Shown: positions 11,401 to 23,392, counted from the stretch's first letter. The stretch: DNA of 64,000 nucleotides from Panax quinquefolius (GCA_020205615.1 CM035153.1:77630471-77694470), one strand, 5' to 3'. Notes: a model not told the origin generated them from the letters alone. Numbers and translations are program-made.

Positions 11401-12217
11401 ATCTGGTGAAACAAATGGGAGTAAGGGAAATACTAGTGGAGGTGCGCTGGCTATTGCTGGACCTACAACAACAAATAAGCCCACAGCCAGAACTTTCAAC
11501 ATGACGGTTCAGGACGCAGTGCAATCACAAGATGTTGTGTTTGGTATTATCCCAATCAATGATATAGATGTATATGCATTATTTGATTCGGGTGCTACTT
11601 GCTCATTTATATATGATGATTTTGCTAAGAAGTTAGAAATACCTAGTGAAGAGCTGAATTTCCCTTTAAACATAGAAATTACAAATAGGGAAGTGATTGC
11701 TGTTAGGTTCGTATACAAGAACTGTAGGGTGAACATTAAGGGGAATGCTATGAAAGTAAATTTAATCCCGATAAAACTCGGAGAGTTCTATATTATTTTG
11801 GGAATGGATTGGCTGTTCAATTATGGAGCGATAATTGACTGCCAAAGGAAGTGTATAAACCTTATGACTCCGTCAAAGGTAGTTTTTCATGGTAGCAAAT
11901 TGCCTAAACAAATGAAATGTATGACGATGATGCAGACCAAAAAGTTATTGAGTCAGGGCTGTGTAGGGTATTTAACTTACATAGTCGATACTCAAAAGGA
12001 GAAGGGGGTGAAATTGGAAGAAATACTAGTGGTTAGGGAGTTCATGGACGTGTTTCCGGAGGATTTGCCAGGACTTCCGCCTAATAGAGAAATCGAGTTC
12101 GTGATCGACTTAGCGCCAGAAACCGCTCCGATATCGAAGGCCCCGTACAGAATGTCCCTGGTGGACATGAAAGAACTAATGGGAACTAATGGTGCAACTG
12201 CAAGAGCTGCTAGATAA
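11345..12217 (+). pseudogene. Element B: protease and start of reverse transcriptase
   Basis: A 290-codon open frame begins in the second zinc knuckle and covers the aspartic protease. The catalytic triplet Asp-Ser-Gly is intact at 11585-11593 (ALFDSGATCSF), followed by LGEFYIILGMDWL, the usual second half of the fold. The frame then enters the RT N-terminus (EFMDVFPEDLPGLPPNREIEF, first 20 residues shown by position about 12040-12100). It ends by frameshift near 12190 and continues in another frame. The protease would process the gag-pol polyprotein inside the particle. Protease and linker look functional in sequence; the RT join is broken. Confidence 0.88.
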
Positions 12218-12763
12218 AAAGTATATTCAACCAAGTGTGTCACCGTGGGGAGCCCCGGTGTTATTCGTGAAGAAGAAGGATGGGTCCATGCGTCTTTGCA
12301 TTGATTATAATTAACAAGGTCACTATTAAGAACAAATATCCATTGCCAAGGATAGATTATTTGTTTGATCAATTGAAGGGTGCTAGATTTTTTTTGAAAA
12401 TAGATTTGAGAAGTGGGTATCATCAATTGAAAGTGAGGAAGGAGGATGTACCGAAGACGGCATTCCGAACTCGGTATGTACATTTACGAATTTTTGGTAA
12501 TGTCTTTTGGTTTGACAAACGCCCCTGCAGCGTTCATGGATTTGATGAACAAGGTGTTTAAACCATTTTTGGACTAATTTGTGGTGGTGTTCATCGATGA
12601 TATATTGGTGTACTCTAAAACTCAAGAGGAACACATTGAACACTTACATCTGACGTTGGAGACGTTAAAAAAGGAAAAATTATACGCGAAATTCTCTAAA
12701 TGTGAATTTTGGCTGTAACGTGTATAATTTCTTGGTCATATAATTGATAAAGATGGGATTTCT
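12190..12763 (+). pseudogene. Element B: reverse transcriptase core
   Basis: RT copies element RNA to DNA in the particle. Conserved blocks occur in order: [20 protein letters not shown] (about 12238-12300), then after a frame change [17 protein letters not shown] sequence, [16 protein letters not shown] (about 12390-12435) and KTAFRTRY (about 12450). After a second shift come [20 protein letters not shown] and the catalytic box FIDD at 12590-12601, with both aspartates intact. Stops occur just before the catalytic box (about 12573) and in the region 12715-12726. At least two frameshifts and two stops make it inactive as assembled, although the catalytic residues survive. Confidence 0.87.
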
Positions 12764-13480
12764 GTGGATCCATCAAACGTCGAAGCTGTGATAAATTGGG
12801 AACAACCAAGAACTCCATCAGAAGTAAGAAGTTTCTTGGGGTTGGCAGGCTATTACAGACGATTTATTAAAGATTTTTCCAAGATTGCCACTCCATTGAC
12901 AAATTTGACAAGAAAATTTGTAAAATTTATTTGGACAGAGAAGTGTGAAGAAAGTTTTCAAGAACTGAAGAAGAAGTTAAGTGTGGCACCTTTGTTGTCG
13001 TTACCAGATAATATAGGAAACTTTGTGGTGTATAGTGATGCTTCACACAAAGGATTGGGTTGTGTCCTTATGCAGAATGGCAAGGTTATTGCGTATGCAT
13101 CAAGACAACTGAAAGACTACAAAAAAGGATATCCGACTCATGATTTAGAGTTGGCGACGGTTGTGTTCGCACTAAAGATATGGAGACACTATCTCTATGG
13201 AGAAAAATGTGAGATCTACACAGACCATAAAAGTGTGAAGTATATTTTCACACAGAAAGACCTGAGCATGCGGCAAAGGAGATGGATGGAATTGATAAAG
13301 GATTACGATTGTGAGATCTTTTATCATTCGGACAAAGCTAATGTGGTTGCAGATGCCTTAAGTAGGAAAGGCAGAGAAAAGTTGATGTTGTTAACAGATA
13401 AGGAGGAGCTCATTTTAGCAATGGCAAGGCTGGAGTTGGAAATCAAATTTCTAGAAGAGTCCGATGAAAAATTATTCTAG
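12764..13480 (+). CDS. Element B: RT thumb/connection and RNase H
   Basis: A clean 238-codon stretch continues the polyprotein. It opens with the RT C-terminal words ([19 protein letters not shown]), then RNase H with [13 protein letters not shown] (first catalytic Asp), a Glu in [27 protein letters not shown] and [14 protein letters not shown] (last Asp). All usual RNase H carboxylates are visible. RNase H removes the RNA strand after first-strand synthesis. The stretch is only a segment of the polyprotein and has no start of its own. It closes with a stop at about 13478 that is not the natural end, because integrase follows in the same orientation. Confidence 0.88.
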   Translation: MDPSNVEAVINWEQPRTPSEVRSFLGLAGYYRRFIKDFSKIATPLTNLTRKFVKFIWTEKCEESFQELKKKLSVAPLLSLPDNIGNFVVYSDASHKGLGCVLMQNGKVIAYASRQLKDYKKGYPTHDLELATVVFALKIWRHYLYGEKCEIYTDHKSVKYIFTQKDLSMRQRRWMELIKDYDCEIFYHSDKANVVADALSRKGREKLMLLTDKEELILAMARLELEIKFLEESDEKLF

Positions 13481-13498
13481 ATAGAAGCTAGTCTAACT

Positions 13499-14906
13499 TT
13501 GGTGGACAAAGTGAAGAACGCACAACTACAGGATGAAGAATGCAAGAAAATAAAGCAAAGTGTAGTTGAGGGTAAAGAAGCGAAGTACCAGGTCGATACT
13601 GCGGGAATGCTAAGATTCGAGGGACGAATTCTGGTTCCAGCAGTTCAGGATATTAAAGAAGAAATCTTGACGAAAGCACATAGCTCAAGATATTCAATTC
13701 ATCCAGGAAGTACGAAAATGTATCAAGATTTGCGGCATCATTTTTGGTGGTCAAAATGTATCAAAATGTGTCAAGACATGTCAAAAAGTGAAGGCCGAGC
13801 ATCAACGACCAAGAGGATTACTTCAACCATTGGAGATACCGGAATGGAAGTGGGAGCATATCACAATAGATTTTGTGGTAATTCTTCCAACGACTCAGAA
13901 AGGATACGATGCGATATGGGTGATAGTGGATAGATTAACAAAATCTGCACACTTTTTGCCAATAAAGATTAGATTTAATCTTGATCAGCTAGCAAAACTA
14001 TACGTTAAAGAGATTGTCTCAAGACATGGAGTTCTAGTGTCAATCGTATCAGACAGAGATTCGAGGTTCACATCAAATTTCTAGAAGAAACTTCAAGAAT
14101 GCATGGGAACACAACTGAAAATGAGTACAACATATCATCCGCAAACCGATGGGCAAAGTGAAAGAATGATCCAGACACTTGAAGATATGCTCAGAGCATG
14201 CATCATGGATTTCAAAGGGAACTGGGATGATCATCTACCTTTGGTGGAATTTGTATACAACAACAGTTACCACGCAAGCATTGGTATGCCGCCATACGAG
14301 GCGTTATACGACAGGAAGTGCAGAACTCCACTATGCTGGGATGAAGTTAGAGAACGGCAACTGTTACGCCCAGAACTGGTTCAGCAAACCGCTAAAGTTG
14401 TCAAGTTCATCAGAACAAGACTGGTAGCTGCTCAAGATGGACATAAAAAGTATGCAGATCAACACAGGAAGAGTCGTGAATTTGAAGCAAGAAATTTTGT
14501 GTTCCTAAAAGTTTCTCCTTGGAAGGGAAAAATTCGTTTTGGCAAGAAAGGAAAGCTCAACCCAAGGTTTATTGGACCTTTCAAAATTCTACGCAGAGTG
14601 GGAGAAGTGGCTTACGAGGTAGCTTTACCTCCAAAATTAGAACATGTGCATAATATTTTTCATGTGTCGGTGTTGCGACCGTATAAACCCGATTACAAGA
14701 ATGTGATTGAGTATGAACCGCTGCAGTTCAGTAAAGATTTATCTTACGAAGAGATTCCTATCCAGATAGTCGACAGGAAAGAGCAAGTGCTCATGAATAA
14801 AGTGATACCTTCTATGAAGGTGATATGGAGGAACCACAACGTCGAAGAGGCTACGTGGGAACTCGAAGCGGAAATGATGAAGAATTATCCTGAGTTATTT
14901 GTTTAG
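13499..14906 (+). pseudogene. Element B: integrase with GPY/F region and chromodomain
   Basis: Integrase inserts the DNA copy into chromosomes. The N-terminal HHCC finger has its His pair (around [15 protein letters not shown]) but the Cys pair is spaced C-x3-C rather than C-x2-C, next to a frame change near 13790. The catalytic core shows [11 protein letters not shown] (first Asp), [12 protein letters not shown] (second Asp) and the Glu in [16 protein letters not shown], so DDE is complete; a stop lies near 14083. The last 267 codons (14103-14906) are open and include a GPY/F-like stretch ([19 protein letters not shown]). They end in a chromodomain (about residues 205-267, with [18 protein letters not shown]), which targets chromatin in chromoviruses and supports a Tekay/Del placement. 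Confidence 0.88.
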
Positions 14907-15015
14907 TCTGTGTCTTGGATTCTGGAGACAGAATCTTTGTAAGTAGGGGAGAATGTGACGATTTGATTGTTTGAATTGTAATTCTGGAGACAGAATCCTT
15001 GTAAGGATGGAAGGT
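14907..15015 (+). promoter_or_regulatory. Element B: duplicated polypurine tract region
   Basis: After the stop at 14906 a segment of about 61 bp occurs twice: at 14922-14982 and from 14983 onward, each opening TCTGGAGACAGAATC. The first copy carries AAGTAGGGGAGAA followed by TGTGACGATT. The second carries AAGGATGGAAGG followed by TGTAATGATC. Each thus looks like a polypurine tract plus an LTR start. The second is taken as the start of the 3' LTR present here. Confidence 0.6.
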
Positions 15016-17712
15016 TGTAATGATCTAAAAATTTCAAATTATAACCTAAATATTTATTAAGTTATTTAATATTTATTTGAGGTGTCTATTGTGAATTGAT
15101 AAAATAAATATTTTATTGATGTTATGGTTGAGAATTTAAATGAAATTTATTAGAAAAATTTCTAAAAATAAATTAATTTATAATTTAGAGATTTATGGTA
15201 TAACATGAGATGATATATTATTGTTTTGATTGAATAATTTAGATGGCATATTAAATTATTAAATAAGTTATAATGGAAATTATAATTTTTTGTTATATTT
15301 GCAAAAAGGCTATGTTTAATTAAAATATAGTATGTGGTTAATTTAATGGGTTAATGTTGGATATGAAAATAATATGTGATTATAATTTATAAACTAAGGT
15401 GTTTATTAAAATAAATTAAAAAGGATTTAAATTGGTTTTTGTCAAACAAGGATTAAGTATTTTAATTCTTTAAAATTTATATGGGTTTCCAAACAAGCCT
15501 TATGGCTTTTGATATATCTAATTTTTGAAATTTAAATTTAATAATATAAATAAAATAAAATAAAATAATTAATATAATATATACGTTATTGGTTGTAACT
15601 GATGAGGCTTATTATGACCATATCAGTTTTATATCTTTGTTATTACGCACACTAATTGGATATTAGTCTAGCTTTTGTTTTCACACATTCTATTTTCCAA
15701 GCTTGAGAGGTCAGAGAATGGAGAGTTGAGAGAAATTGAGAGAAAGTTTAGAATTTTCAAGCGATTCCAGTGGGTTAGCAAGAGTTACACGCTAATTGAA
15801 AGGTATGTTCATAACTGTGATAATGTATATGTGTGTATTTCACGGCAAGAATTTTCTTGTATTCTATAAAATCAATTGTTGAATTATGGACATATATAGT
15901 TGATAATTGTGATTATACATGTTTGTAATGCTGGAGTAATGTTCAAACAAGGAAATTGCATGCTAAATTGTTCGACAGTAGGAAAAATATGATGTCAGTG
16001 TTTATGTTCTTCATATAGTCTGAGTAAGTATCAATTGGCCAATTCATATGGGAAATTATAAATTGAAGTTTATATATGTTAGTTCATTGAGATACAAGCA
16101 TAATGTAATTTGAATGAGATGATTTGAGCATGTAATGAAATCATAGTGTTAATTTTTGGATGAATATCAAAAATATTGAGTTTTATATGAAAAACATGAC
16201 ATTTGGGAAATTACAGTAGTATAATTGTTGTTAAGTTGTTCTATATTGATATATAAGTGAGAAAACAAGTTGTAATGGTATTGTATCATTTGTATGTGTT
16301 AATTTCACTGCTTGATGAGTGAAATTCGTGTTAGTTGGCTTATGGAAAGTGTTATGGCTCATCTCGCATATCTGGGTTACGCAAGTCGCTACCAAGCGTC
16401 GCGGCTTCCCCATATAAAACTTCATGTGTATGCTGAAAGTAATTAATTTTACACACTGAAGTCTGTTTATTCTGCAGACTTAGGTAGTTCGTTGTAGCTT
16501 AGCTTAAGATTATGGAATGTGAGAATCATGTAGCAATAAGGTGAATTAGAGTCATGTTATGTGGTTTAGGAATTAAAAATTTTAAAGGTTATTAGTAAAT
16601 CGAGAATGCGTTATGTGATAATGTGGTATACATAATGAACGTTAGACAAGTATTGCGTAGTAAACACTTAGAGTTTCTGTAATGTTAATGGTAATGATCA
16701 TGTTATGGTATGTTAGCATATCTAATAGGTATTGTGGTTCTAAAATTATGTGTAGGTGATCGTGAGTTTAATTTTATAGCTTACGCTCAAGGCACGTTTT
16801 CTAAACCCTATCTATTTATATTGAGCAAGTTTTCTAACTCTACTCTTTCGTTGAGTTAGTTCTATTATTACATTGTGTAACTTTATTCTTTTGATTGAGC
16901 AATTTTTGTTATCTTATCTGTTATTGAATAAGTCAATTGTTCCTAAAATTATTCGAGCAAACTTTAACTCTAATATTATCTGAAATTCTCATTTAATTGA
17001 TTCAATCTAACTTGTTTATAGTTAAGCAAGTTTCTTAAGTTCTATTCTTGTATAATGAATGTTGTTTTGAATTCTCGTCCTTATTATTGAAATATTTTAA
17101 TTCTTTGCATGAGTTAATACCTTGATGGGCAAGTTCTAGTTTCCAGCTTGCTATCAGTTAATGTACTTTCAGTAATTTCATTTCTAATATTATAAAACTC
17201 CAACCTTAGCTTATTGATTGTTCAAAGTAAATGTTTACCATTTTACTCATTTTGTTGAATACTTATGCTCTATAGTCATTTCTAGCATGAGTTTAATATG
17301 TATAATCAGTTCATTTACGTTTCTCAATTATTCTATGTTGTATTAAAACATTTGTTGTGATTATCAAACACTATTAAGTCAACTAGTCCTCTAGTTGATG
17401 TTCGTTAAACTTCAAATTACCCTTGAAAGCTTATCCAAACCAAACTTTCTTTGGGGCGGACTTGTACTCTAAATACTAAGATGAACAACCCAATTATTAT
17501 TAGGGGATAACTTACGCGTAGAATTAAATGTTTGTGCACAATATATGGTACGAAGGGTTGATCCCCCTAAGTACGAGGAGTCCTTATAGTCTTATGACAG
17601 TTAAAGTTGGAGTTGAAAGATTACTCACAACTGTGGACATAGTTCGTGGTCTTATGACCCTCAGTTTGATATATTCCATATTTTGGATTCCAGTTTTTGA
17701 TTGTCATCGTTA
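15016..17712 (+). repeat. Element B: 3' LTR, truncated
   Basis: The LTR starts TGTAATGATC after the polypurine tract and is cut at 17712, where sucrose synthase sequence begins. From 16296 to the end it matches 7318-8752 of the 5' LTR, with small gaps near 16340-16470. The front part (15016 to about 16295) has no visible match in the 5' LTR. The U5 end found at 8753-9193 in the 5' LTR is missing here. No protein is encoded. Confidence 0.75.
16411..16419 (+). promoter_or_regulatory. TATA box in 3' LTR of B
   Basis: CATATAAAA matches the position of the TATA box at 7451 in the 5' LTR. It follows a GC-rich word (AAGCGTCGCGGC). Confidence 0.55.
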
Positions 17713-18701
17713 AAACATATACTGATTTGAACTAAAGAAAAAGGTTTAGTGAAGCAACAGAACTTCCATAATTTAAATCTGTTAAATACACTAACTAGAC
17801 TGACACTTACAATTAGAATTCTAGGAGATACATTCAGCCCTTGCTGCTTTAGTTTGAGAAGCATTTCACTCTCTAATGCACGCACTTGATCAAAATAATA
17901 GCATACGCTTCAATTAGGAGTTTACTACCAGCGAGCATCGCCCATACCTAATAAGTTGAAATCAGTAAATAGAGTACATCTGCAAGTGTAATATTAAATA
18001 CCACCTGAATTCTTCCAAGGAATGTCTCTAAGCTAGAGGGATCAGGAGCTTGAAGGATATCATAAAGTAGTTGCATCATTTCCAAAACACGATCAGCAGT
18101 ATCACCCCAACCTTTCTCAAATCTCATTCCTTGCAAACTGCAAGCAGTGGCAGCTAGTCAATATAATAGAACAAGCATCTAAGTAGTCCTGTGAAGATGA
18201 AAAAAATAGAAGCTTACATGTATTCAAACTCAGAAAAGGGTGAATCTGGCTATAGCTTAGAAAGACAATCTTCTGCCTTTGTGTTAACCTCAACACCTAC
18301 ACAAGACATAGCAGATTATTCCACCCTTTAGTGTTAACCTGAAAATACTAATATTACTAAGTATCATATCAACTGAAAGGTTCTACTTCTACCAAAGAGG
18401 TTCCCTTGATGGATGATACTTAAATAGTTAAACCACTATTTAAGGAAAAATAGGGTTACAAAAAATGAAATACCTTATAAAATTATCGAGAATCACATGT
18501 AGCCACATAATTTAAGATGATCAAATAAGTTATAGATCATCACATAATTATCATGGTGATCATTCATGGAAACAAACTCACGTGCCCTTTATACATGTGT
18601 TGGAGGAGGAAAACAAGTAACGGCTCCAAAGAATCTTTGTTGTGGAACATGATTGAAGAGAGGTGACGGTTGAGAAACTGAACCCCATTCCCAATATAAG
18701 A
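17713..18701 (-). pseudogene. SUS: Sucrose synthase gene fragment (exons and introns)
   Basis: Sucrose synthase splits sucrose with UDP into UDP-glucose and fructose in the plant cytosol. Four exon pieces lie in order on the minus strand. About 18697-18582 encodes [19 protein letters not shown] and ends at a GTGAGT donor. About 18290-18218 encodes KAEDCLSKL, a stop, then PDSPFSEFEYM, and ends at GTAAGC. About 18139-18004 follows a CTTGCAG acceptor and encodes [20 protein letters not shown] and LETFLGRI. About 17887-17812 encodes [19 protein letters not shown] and ends at GTAAGTG. The sequence between the last two pieces is badly decayed, with a lost base near the DQV start. The rest of the roughly 800-residue enzyme is absent. 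It lies between LTR B and LTR C1. It is either a leftover of a disrupted gene or a captured genomic piece; retained introns exclude an mRNA-derived copy. Confidence 0.9.
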
Positions 18702-21636
18702 TATAAGACCCCAACTTTTTAATAAAGATGATTTTTCTATAAATATCATTTTTGAATATTATAGAATGAATTTGATATAATGTTATAGTTGTGGGTAGTA
18801 TTTACAAATTTGTCAAAGTACGTAAGTTGTTTTATAATATTCGATTGGTCGGGGAATATTCGTTTTAACAAGGAATATTCGTACGACGGCACAATCATTG
18901 GTGGACCCCACAACGGAATTATTGTCGGATTGAGAAAACGACAAAAATATTTTTATGAAAATAACGGCGGAAATTTTACAATTAAAACTGTTAAACTACT
19001 CTATTAAGTAAAAAGTACAAATGTCTGGCGTGGTTGCATAAGAGTACACGATATTGATTATTGATGCTTACGTAAGAAGTCACTCGATTATACTCAATTA
19101 TTGCTACGATAATTAATTGCGCATCATATCTCTCACATTATTGATTCAATTATTGTCACGGTATCATCTGCATAATATGTTATATTATTAAATCAATAAT
19201 TGAGATGGCAAAGTTATTCATATTATTAAATTAAAATATTTACAATGTCTAGAAGTTCTGTCAAGGAGAGGTTTGGTCACCTAATTGCGCGCCAATAGGG
19301 GGAAATCCTTATTAGAAAGCCCCCTCTTTCTTGGAAACGACCTGGTTGTTAAATATTGTGAGTTATAATATTAATGATGAATGTTATTAAAAATCAAAGT
19401 TGTGTTCAGAGTCGAATTTGGAGACGCGAACGTGATATTTGAGTCCGGAATGATGAAATTAGTAAAAATAGACTATAAACACAAAATTTTCCAAGGTTAA
19501 CTTTTTGGTCAAAAAGTCAACAGTTGACTTTTTCGGGAAAAGTAAAACTTTGAAATTTCAAAATTTATATTGTTGATAAAAAAATTTCCATTGTGTTGGG
19601 ATTATTAGTGTTAGTGGGAATCGATATTTATTTCGATAATAATTGATGTCTGGAGGTTATATTGACCAATCGGGTATTTAACCGGATAAATGAGCAATTG
19701 ATTGCTATTAATTCACATGATTATAACTATTTGTTCACATGTGTGTACTATTGATTCACAGTCTTGTCACTATTAGGGGAATTGATGCAAGATTGATAAT
19801 ACTTGCATGACTAAGTTAAAAATGGAGGTATAGATGGAGGTACTATACTGTAATTCGTATTTTCACATGTCTAGAACTATTAATTCACATGATTTTCTAT
19901 TAAATCACATTATTTACTATTAGGGGAGGTGGTGCAAGTTTGATAATACTTGCATGACTAAATTAAAAATAAAGGAAAAGAGGAAGGTATTATACTGTAA
20001 TATTCTGAGCCCCAAAACGTGCAATTATCGAAACTATATTTTCCTGTAAATAGAAGCTCATTTCTTCATCATTCTTCACCAATTCACTCAAGCTATAGAG
20101 CAATTATTATAGAGAGAAATTTTAGAGAGAAAGAAGAATAGAAGTCTGCTACCTCTCTACTCCAGTATCCAGTTTCTTTCTAAGGTAAGGGGTATTATTT
20201 CTTCCTTTTGTCTTCATGAAGAGAACTTCTGTTATTCCATTCTTTATTATTATGTTAAAATAACCTATTTTTGCGAAGTACCGCATACATGGTGAAATTC
20301 TTCTGTTATTCCATTCTTTATTATCTTATTGGAACATCATGTCTATGATTTACGCCGGACCTGGTACCATCTTTGTTATTCTGTTGGAATATCCTATCTG
20401 TGCGTTTTGCATTGGACCTGGTTTTGTCTTTATTATTCTGTTAGAATATCCCACATCATGCGTTTTACTCCTAGGACTGGTTCCATCTTTATTATTATTC
20501 GTTGGAATATCCTGTGCATGCATTTTACGCCGCACACGGTTCCGCTTTTTATTATTCTCATTGGAATAACTCACTGCGAGGCCTATCGCATGCCTGGTGA
20601 TTTCTTTTGTTATTCTATTCTTTATTATACTTAGTTGGTTAAAGTTTTAACTTCTATACTCCATGAAATTTGTGGAATATCCTTGATATTTGCGCTTCAT
20701 CCAATATCTTTTCATGGAAATATTCTTCTGAGCATTTTTGAATTTTACTCTACAAAGAAGTATCATGTTGACAATTTGGACGTTATTACTTCTTGGTTAA
20801 ATTAATTCTTGAACTTGTTTTATTGAATTCTTATATCATTGTCATCTTCCTCATGTTTATATTATGTTGAAAGTCATCTCTGGCATGTAGTGCATAGATG
20901 GACTTGGTATGATTATGACCAGGGATTATTCGGTGTAATCATGACCGTAATGTTATAAATGATGTGGTAAAAGTCATCATTGGTCCATAGTGCATTGATG
21001 GACAGTTGTTGGCATGATCATGACCATTGATGAATACACGAATATCCTTGGCCCGTAGTGCATGTATAATTTGTGGTCGTGACCCTAATGAATATCCTTA
21101 GCCGTAGTGCAGGGATGATGTGGATTATTTATTAAGTTGACTCTCAGTGAAAAAAAGTGATGAAAAACCCTTTTTAAATCATAAAAGATAGTAGATTTTA
21201 TTCTATACTTGACTCTTTTAATGGATTGCTTGTTCTGCTGCAGTTAAACTTGATGTCTATTGTATTTTATCAGTTTAACATTGTTGAAGGCTAATGATAA
21301 TTTATCCTGCATTATCTTAGTCATAATATTTCTTACTGGGCTAGTTAAGCTCACTCTTTCTTTCATTGTTCTCTTCAGGAAATGAGTATATAGCTGGAAC
21401 GAGTCGGGGAACGGAGTGACGGTCCAGATAATAGTATTAGTAGTCCTCACTATTTTGTGAAATAGTGTGATAATAAATGTATTAAGGACTTATTTTGAGT
21501 TTGTGTACTGTCTAGAAGACAATGATTGTATTAAAACTCACAGCTCATGTTGTATATTTAAGTTTGTATCTAAATTTTTTACCTTGTATTTGACGACTTA
21601 GAATAGGTGATGTATACCTATTTTGTGGGAGTCACA
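18702..21636 (+). repeat. Element C1: 5' LTR
   Basis: The LTR is 2935 bp. It begins TATAAGACCCC, matching the TGTAAGACCC start of the inverted copy C2 with one base changed, and ends GTGGGAGTCACA. A direct repeat of about 60 bp with a period near 149 bp lies at about 19770-19977 (words TATTAGGGGA and GATAATACTTGCATGACTAA). A tandem array with a period near 58 bp lies at about 20330-20600. A looser repeat around GTAGTGCAT lies at 20885-21110. Open frames at 20329-20634 are translations of the 58-bp array, not a gene. Confidence 0.8.
20325..20600 (+). repeat. Tandem array, period about 58 bp, in LTR C1
   Basis: Five imperfect units are marked by TTATTCTGTTGGAATATCC-like words at about 20332, 20386, 20443, 20502 and 20563, each with a following GGACCTGGT-like word. 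The inverted LTR C2 carries the counterpart at 24610-25050. Confidence 0.75.
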
Positions 21637-21638
21637 GT

Positions 21639-21650
21639 TGGTATCAAAGC
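21639..21650 (+). promoter_or_regulatory. Primer binding site of C1 (iMet-tRNA type)
   Basis: TGGTATCAAAGC follows the LTR end by two bases. It is the same type of primer site as in B, E and J. Confidence 0.8.
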
Positions 21651-21823
21651 TTAGGGATATGATTCCTGGCTGAAATGTGAGATAAGAACTAGGAGGAGAG
21701 AGACGGGGAATTCTTTCACTAGCATGATCTACCTAAGTTTATTTGGTATTTAGTTGGTCGGTTAGAGTATAGGGATAATATGTGATATGTTAATTAACCA
21801 TTTTTTTGTGGCAGTATTTGAAA

Positions 21824-22500
21824 ATGACATCCGAGAATGTTGAGAACATCCATGGAGCACAAGAAACTGTTGAGTCTCCACAGATCAATAATCAGGATAA
21901 TGTGCATCAGGAAGGCGACAATGCTCAGGCAAACAACAACACTAACCAGATGATGAATAATGGAATGTTCAGAGGCTTTATACAATTCATGCAACATCAG
22001 GCAAGGGTGGCTCCTGTACAAAATGCAGGTGGAAGCACTGGCAACTCTCGGACGGTCACCGCTAAGCAGTTCAAGGAACTGGGACCACCAGAGTTTTTTG
22101 GAGAGCCAAACCACTTAAGGCGGAGACGTGGATAAAGCAGATCAATAAGATATTTGATGTCTTGGGAGGCTCCGAGGAGCAAAAGGTTCCCTTTGCGACC
22201 TTAATGTTGAGGGCAGAGTTAGATTACTGGTGGGAATCTGTAAAGCGTACTCAACCTGTCACACTGAAGATGTCTTGGGAGAAGTTCCAAGAACTGTTCA
22301 ACGACAAGTACTTTCCCAAAAGTATTCATCATATGAAAGAGGTAGAGTTCATCAAGCTGGAGTAAAACAACATGACCGCCAGCAAAGCGATCTGAAGCCA
22401 AGTTTGCCGAAGTTGTCGGTTTGCATCCCATTTGGTTGATAATGAGGAGAGAATGACGTGAATGTTTCTAAGAAGTTTGAAACCCGAGATATCTTATCTC
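21824..22500 (+). pseudogene. Element C1: gag, cut by assembly gap
   Basis: Gag starts at ATG 21824 (MTSENVENIHGAQETVES). A polar Asn/Gln-rich N-terminal stretch leads to the chromovirus core words TAKQFKELGPPEFFGEPN, then after a frameshift near 22118 TWIKQINKIFDVLGGSEEQ, AELDYWWESVKRTQP and FQELFNDKYFPKSI. A stop follows FIKLE at about 22363, and the matrix continues in other frames up to the gap. Zinc knuckles and pol are not present. The start matches C2 exactly over MTSENVEN. It is clearly a chromovirus gag, broken by at least two lesions. Confidence 0.82.
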
Positions 22501-22600
22501 NNNNNNNNNNNNNNNNNNNNNNNNNNNNNNNNNNNNNNNNNNNNNNNNNNNNNNNNNNNNNNNNNNNNNNNNNNNNNNNNNNNNNNNNNNNNNNNNNNNN
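22501..22600. other. Assembly gap of 100 N
   Basis: Exactly 100 undetermined bases, a conventional size for a gap of unknown length. Both flanks are gag of the same family in opposite orientations, so the join itself is uncertain. Confidence 0.98.
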
Positions 22601-23392
22601 TTATAATTTTGCTTACCGCTCTCTTTTTAGTTCGTTGACTCATTATCGCGCTCCACTAATCGAGCCCTATTTACAACATCCGAATACAAACACGAGTTTA
22701 TGAGAAATAAGATGTTGACGTATCTCGTGCTTCAAACCTCTTAAAAACATTCGCGCCATTCTCTCTTCATTATCCACCAAGTGGGGATGAAACCGTGATA
22801 ACTCGCAAATTTTGCCTCGTATTGCGACACCTGGTCATATTGTTTTGTTCCAAGTTGATAAACTCCACCTCCTTCATGTGGCGAATACTTTCGGGAAAGT
22901 ATTTGTCGTTGAAACGACTCTGGAACTTCTCCCAAGACATCTTCAAGACAATTTGGTTGAGTACGTTTTACCGATTCCCACCAAGAATCCGCCTCTCTCG
23001 CTGCGCAACATAAAGGCGGCAAAGGGAACTTTTGCTCCTCGGAGCATCCCAAGACATCAAATATCTTGGTAATCTGCTTTATCCATGCTCCGCGCGAAGT
23101 GGTTTTGGCTCTCCCTTAAACTCCGGTGGTCCCAGCTCCTTAAATTGTTTAGCGGTGACCGCCGAGAGTTTTCCGTGTTTCCACCTCACGTTTTGGACCG
23201 TGAGTCGCTCTCACTTTGTTGTTGCATAAATTGCATAAAGCCTCTCGAACATTTGATCATTTGTCATTTAGTCGGGTGTTGTTGTTTGCATGAGGATTAT
23301 CGCCTTCACGATGCACATTATCTTGATTATTGATATGTGGTGAATCAACGATCGCTGGCTCCATTGCTATTCTCAACATTCTCGGATGTCAT
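22601..23392 (-). pseudogene. Element C2: gag, cut by assembly gap
   Basis: On the minus strand gag starts at ATG 23392 (MTSENVENSNGA) and runs into the gap. It follows the C1 gag throughout, with words such as GCSEEQKFP, SWWESVKRTQP and FQRQILSRKYSPHE. It reaches about 100 bp further into gag than C1 does. Many small insertions and deletions break the frame. CAG and CTG words, common in C1, are nearly absent here and CG words are about twice as common, so some breaks may be base-calling errors. Confidence 0.78.

Noticed and set aside
11009..11524. 171-codon minus-strand frame
   Set aside because: Antisense shadow of the gag nucleocapsid region of B.
12383..12643. Minus-strand frames over the RT of B
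   Set aside because: Antisense shadows of RT; sense-strand motifs are clear.
20329..20634. Overlapping open frames of 76-101 codons on both strands
   Set aside because: They are translations of the 58-bp tandem array in LTR C1; the same pattern recurs in C2 at 24610-24941.
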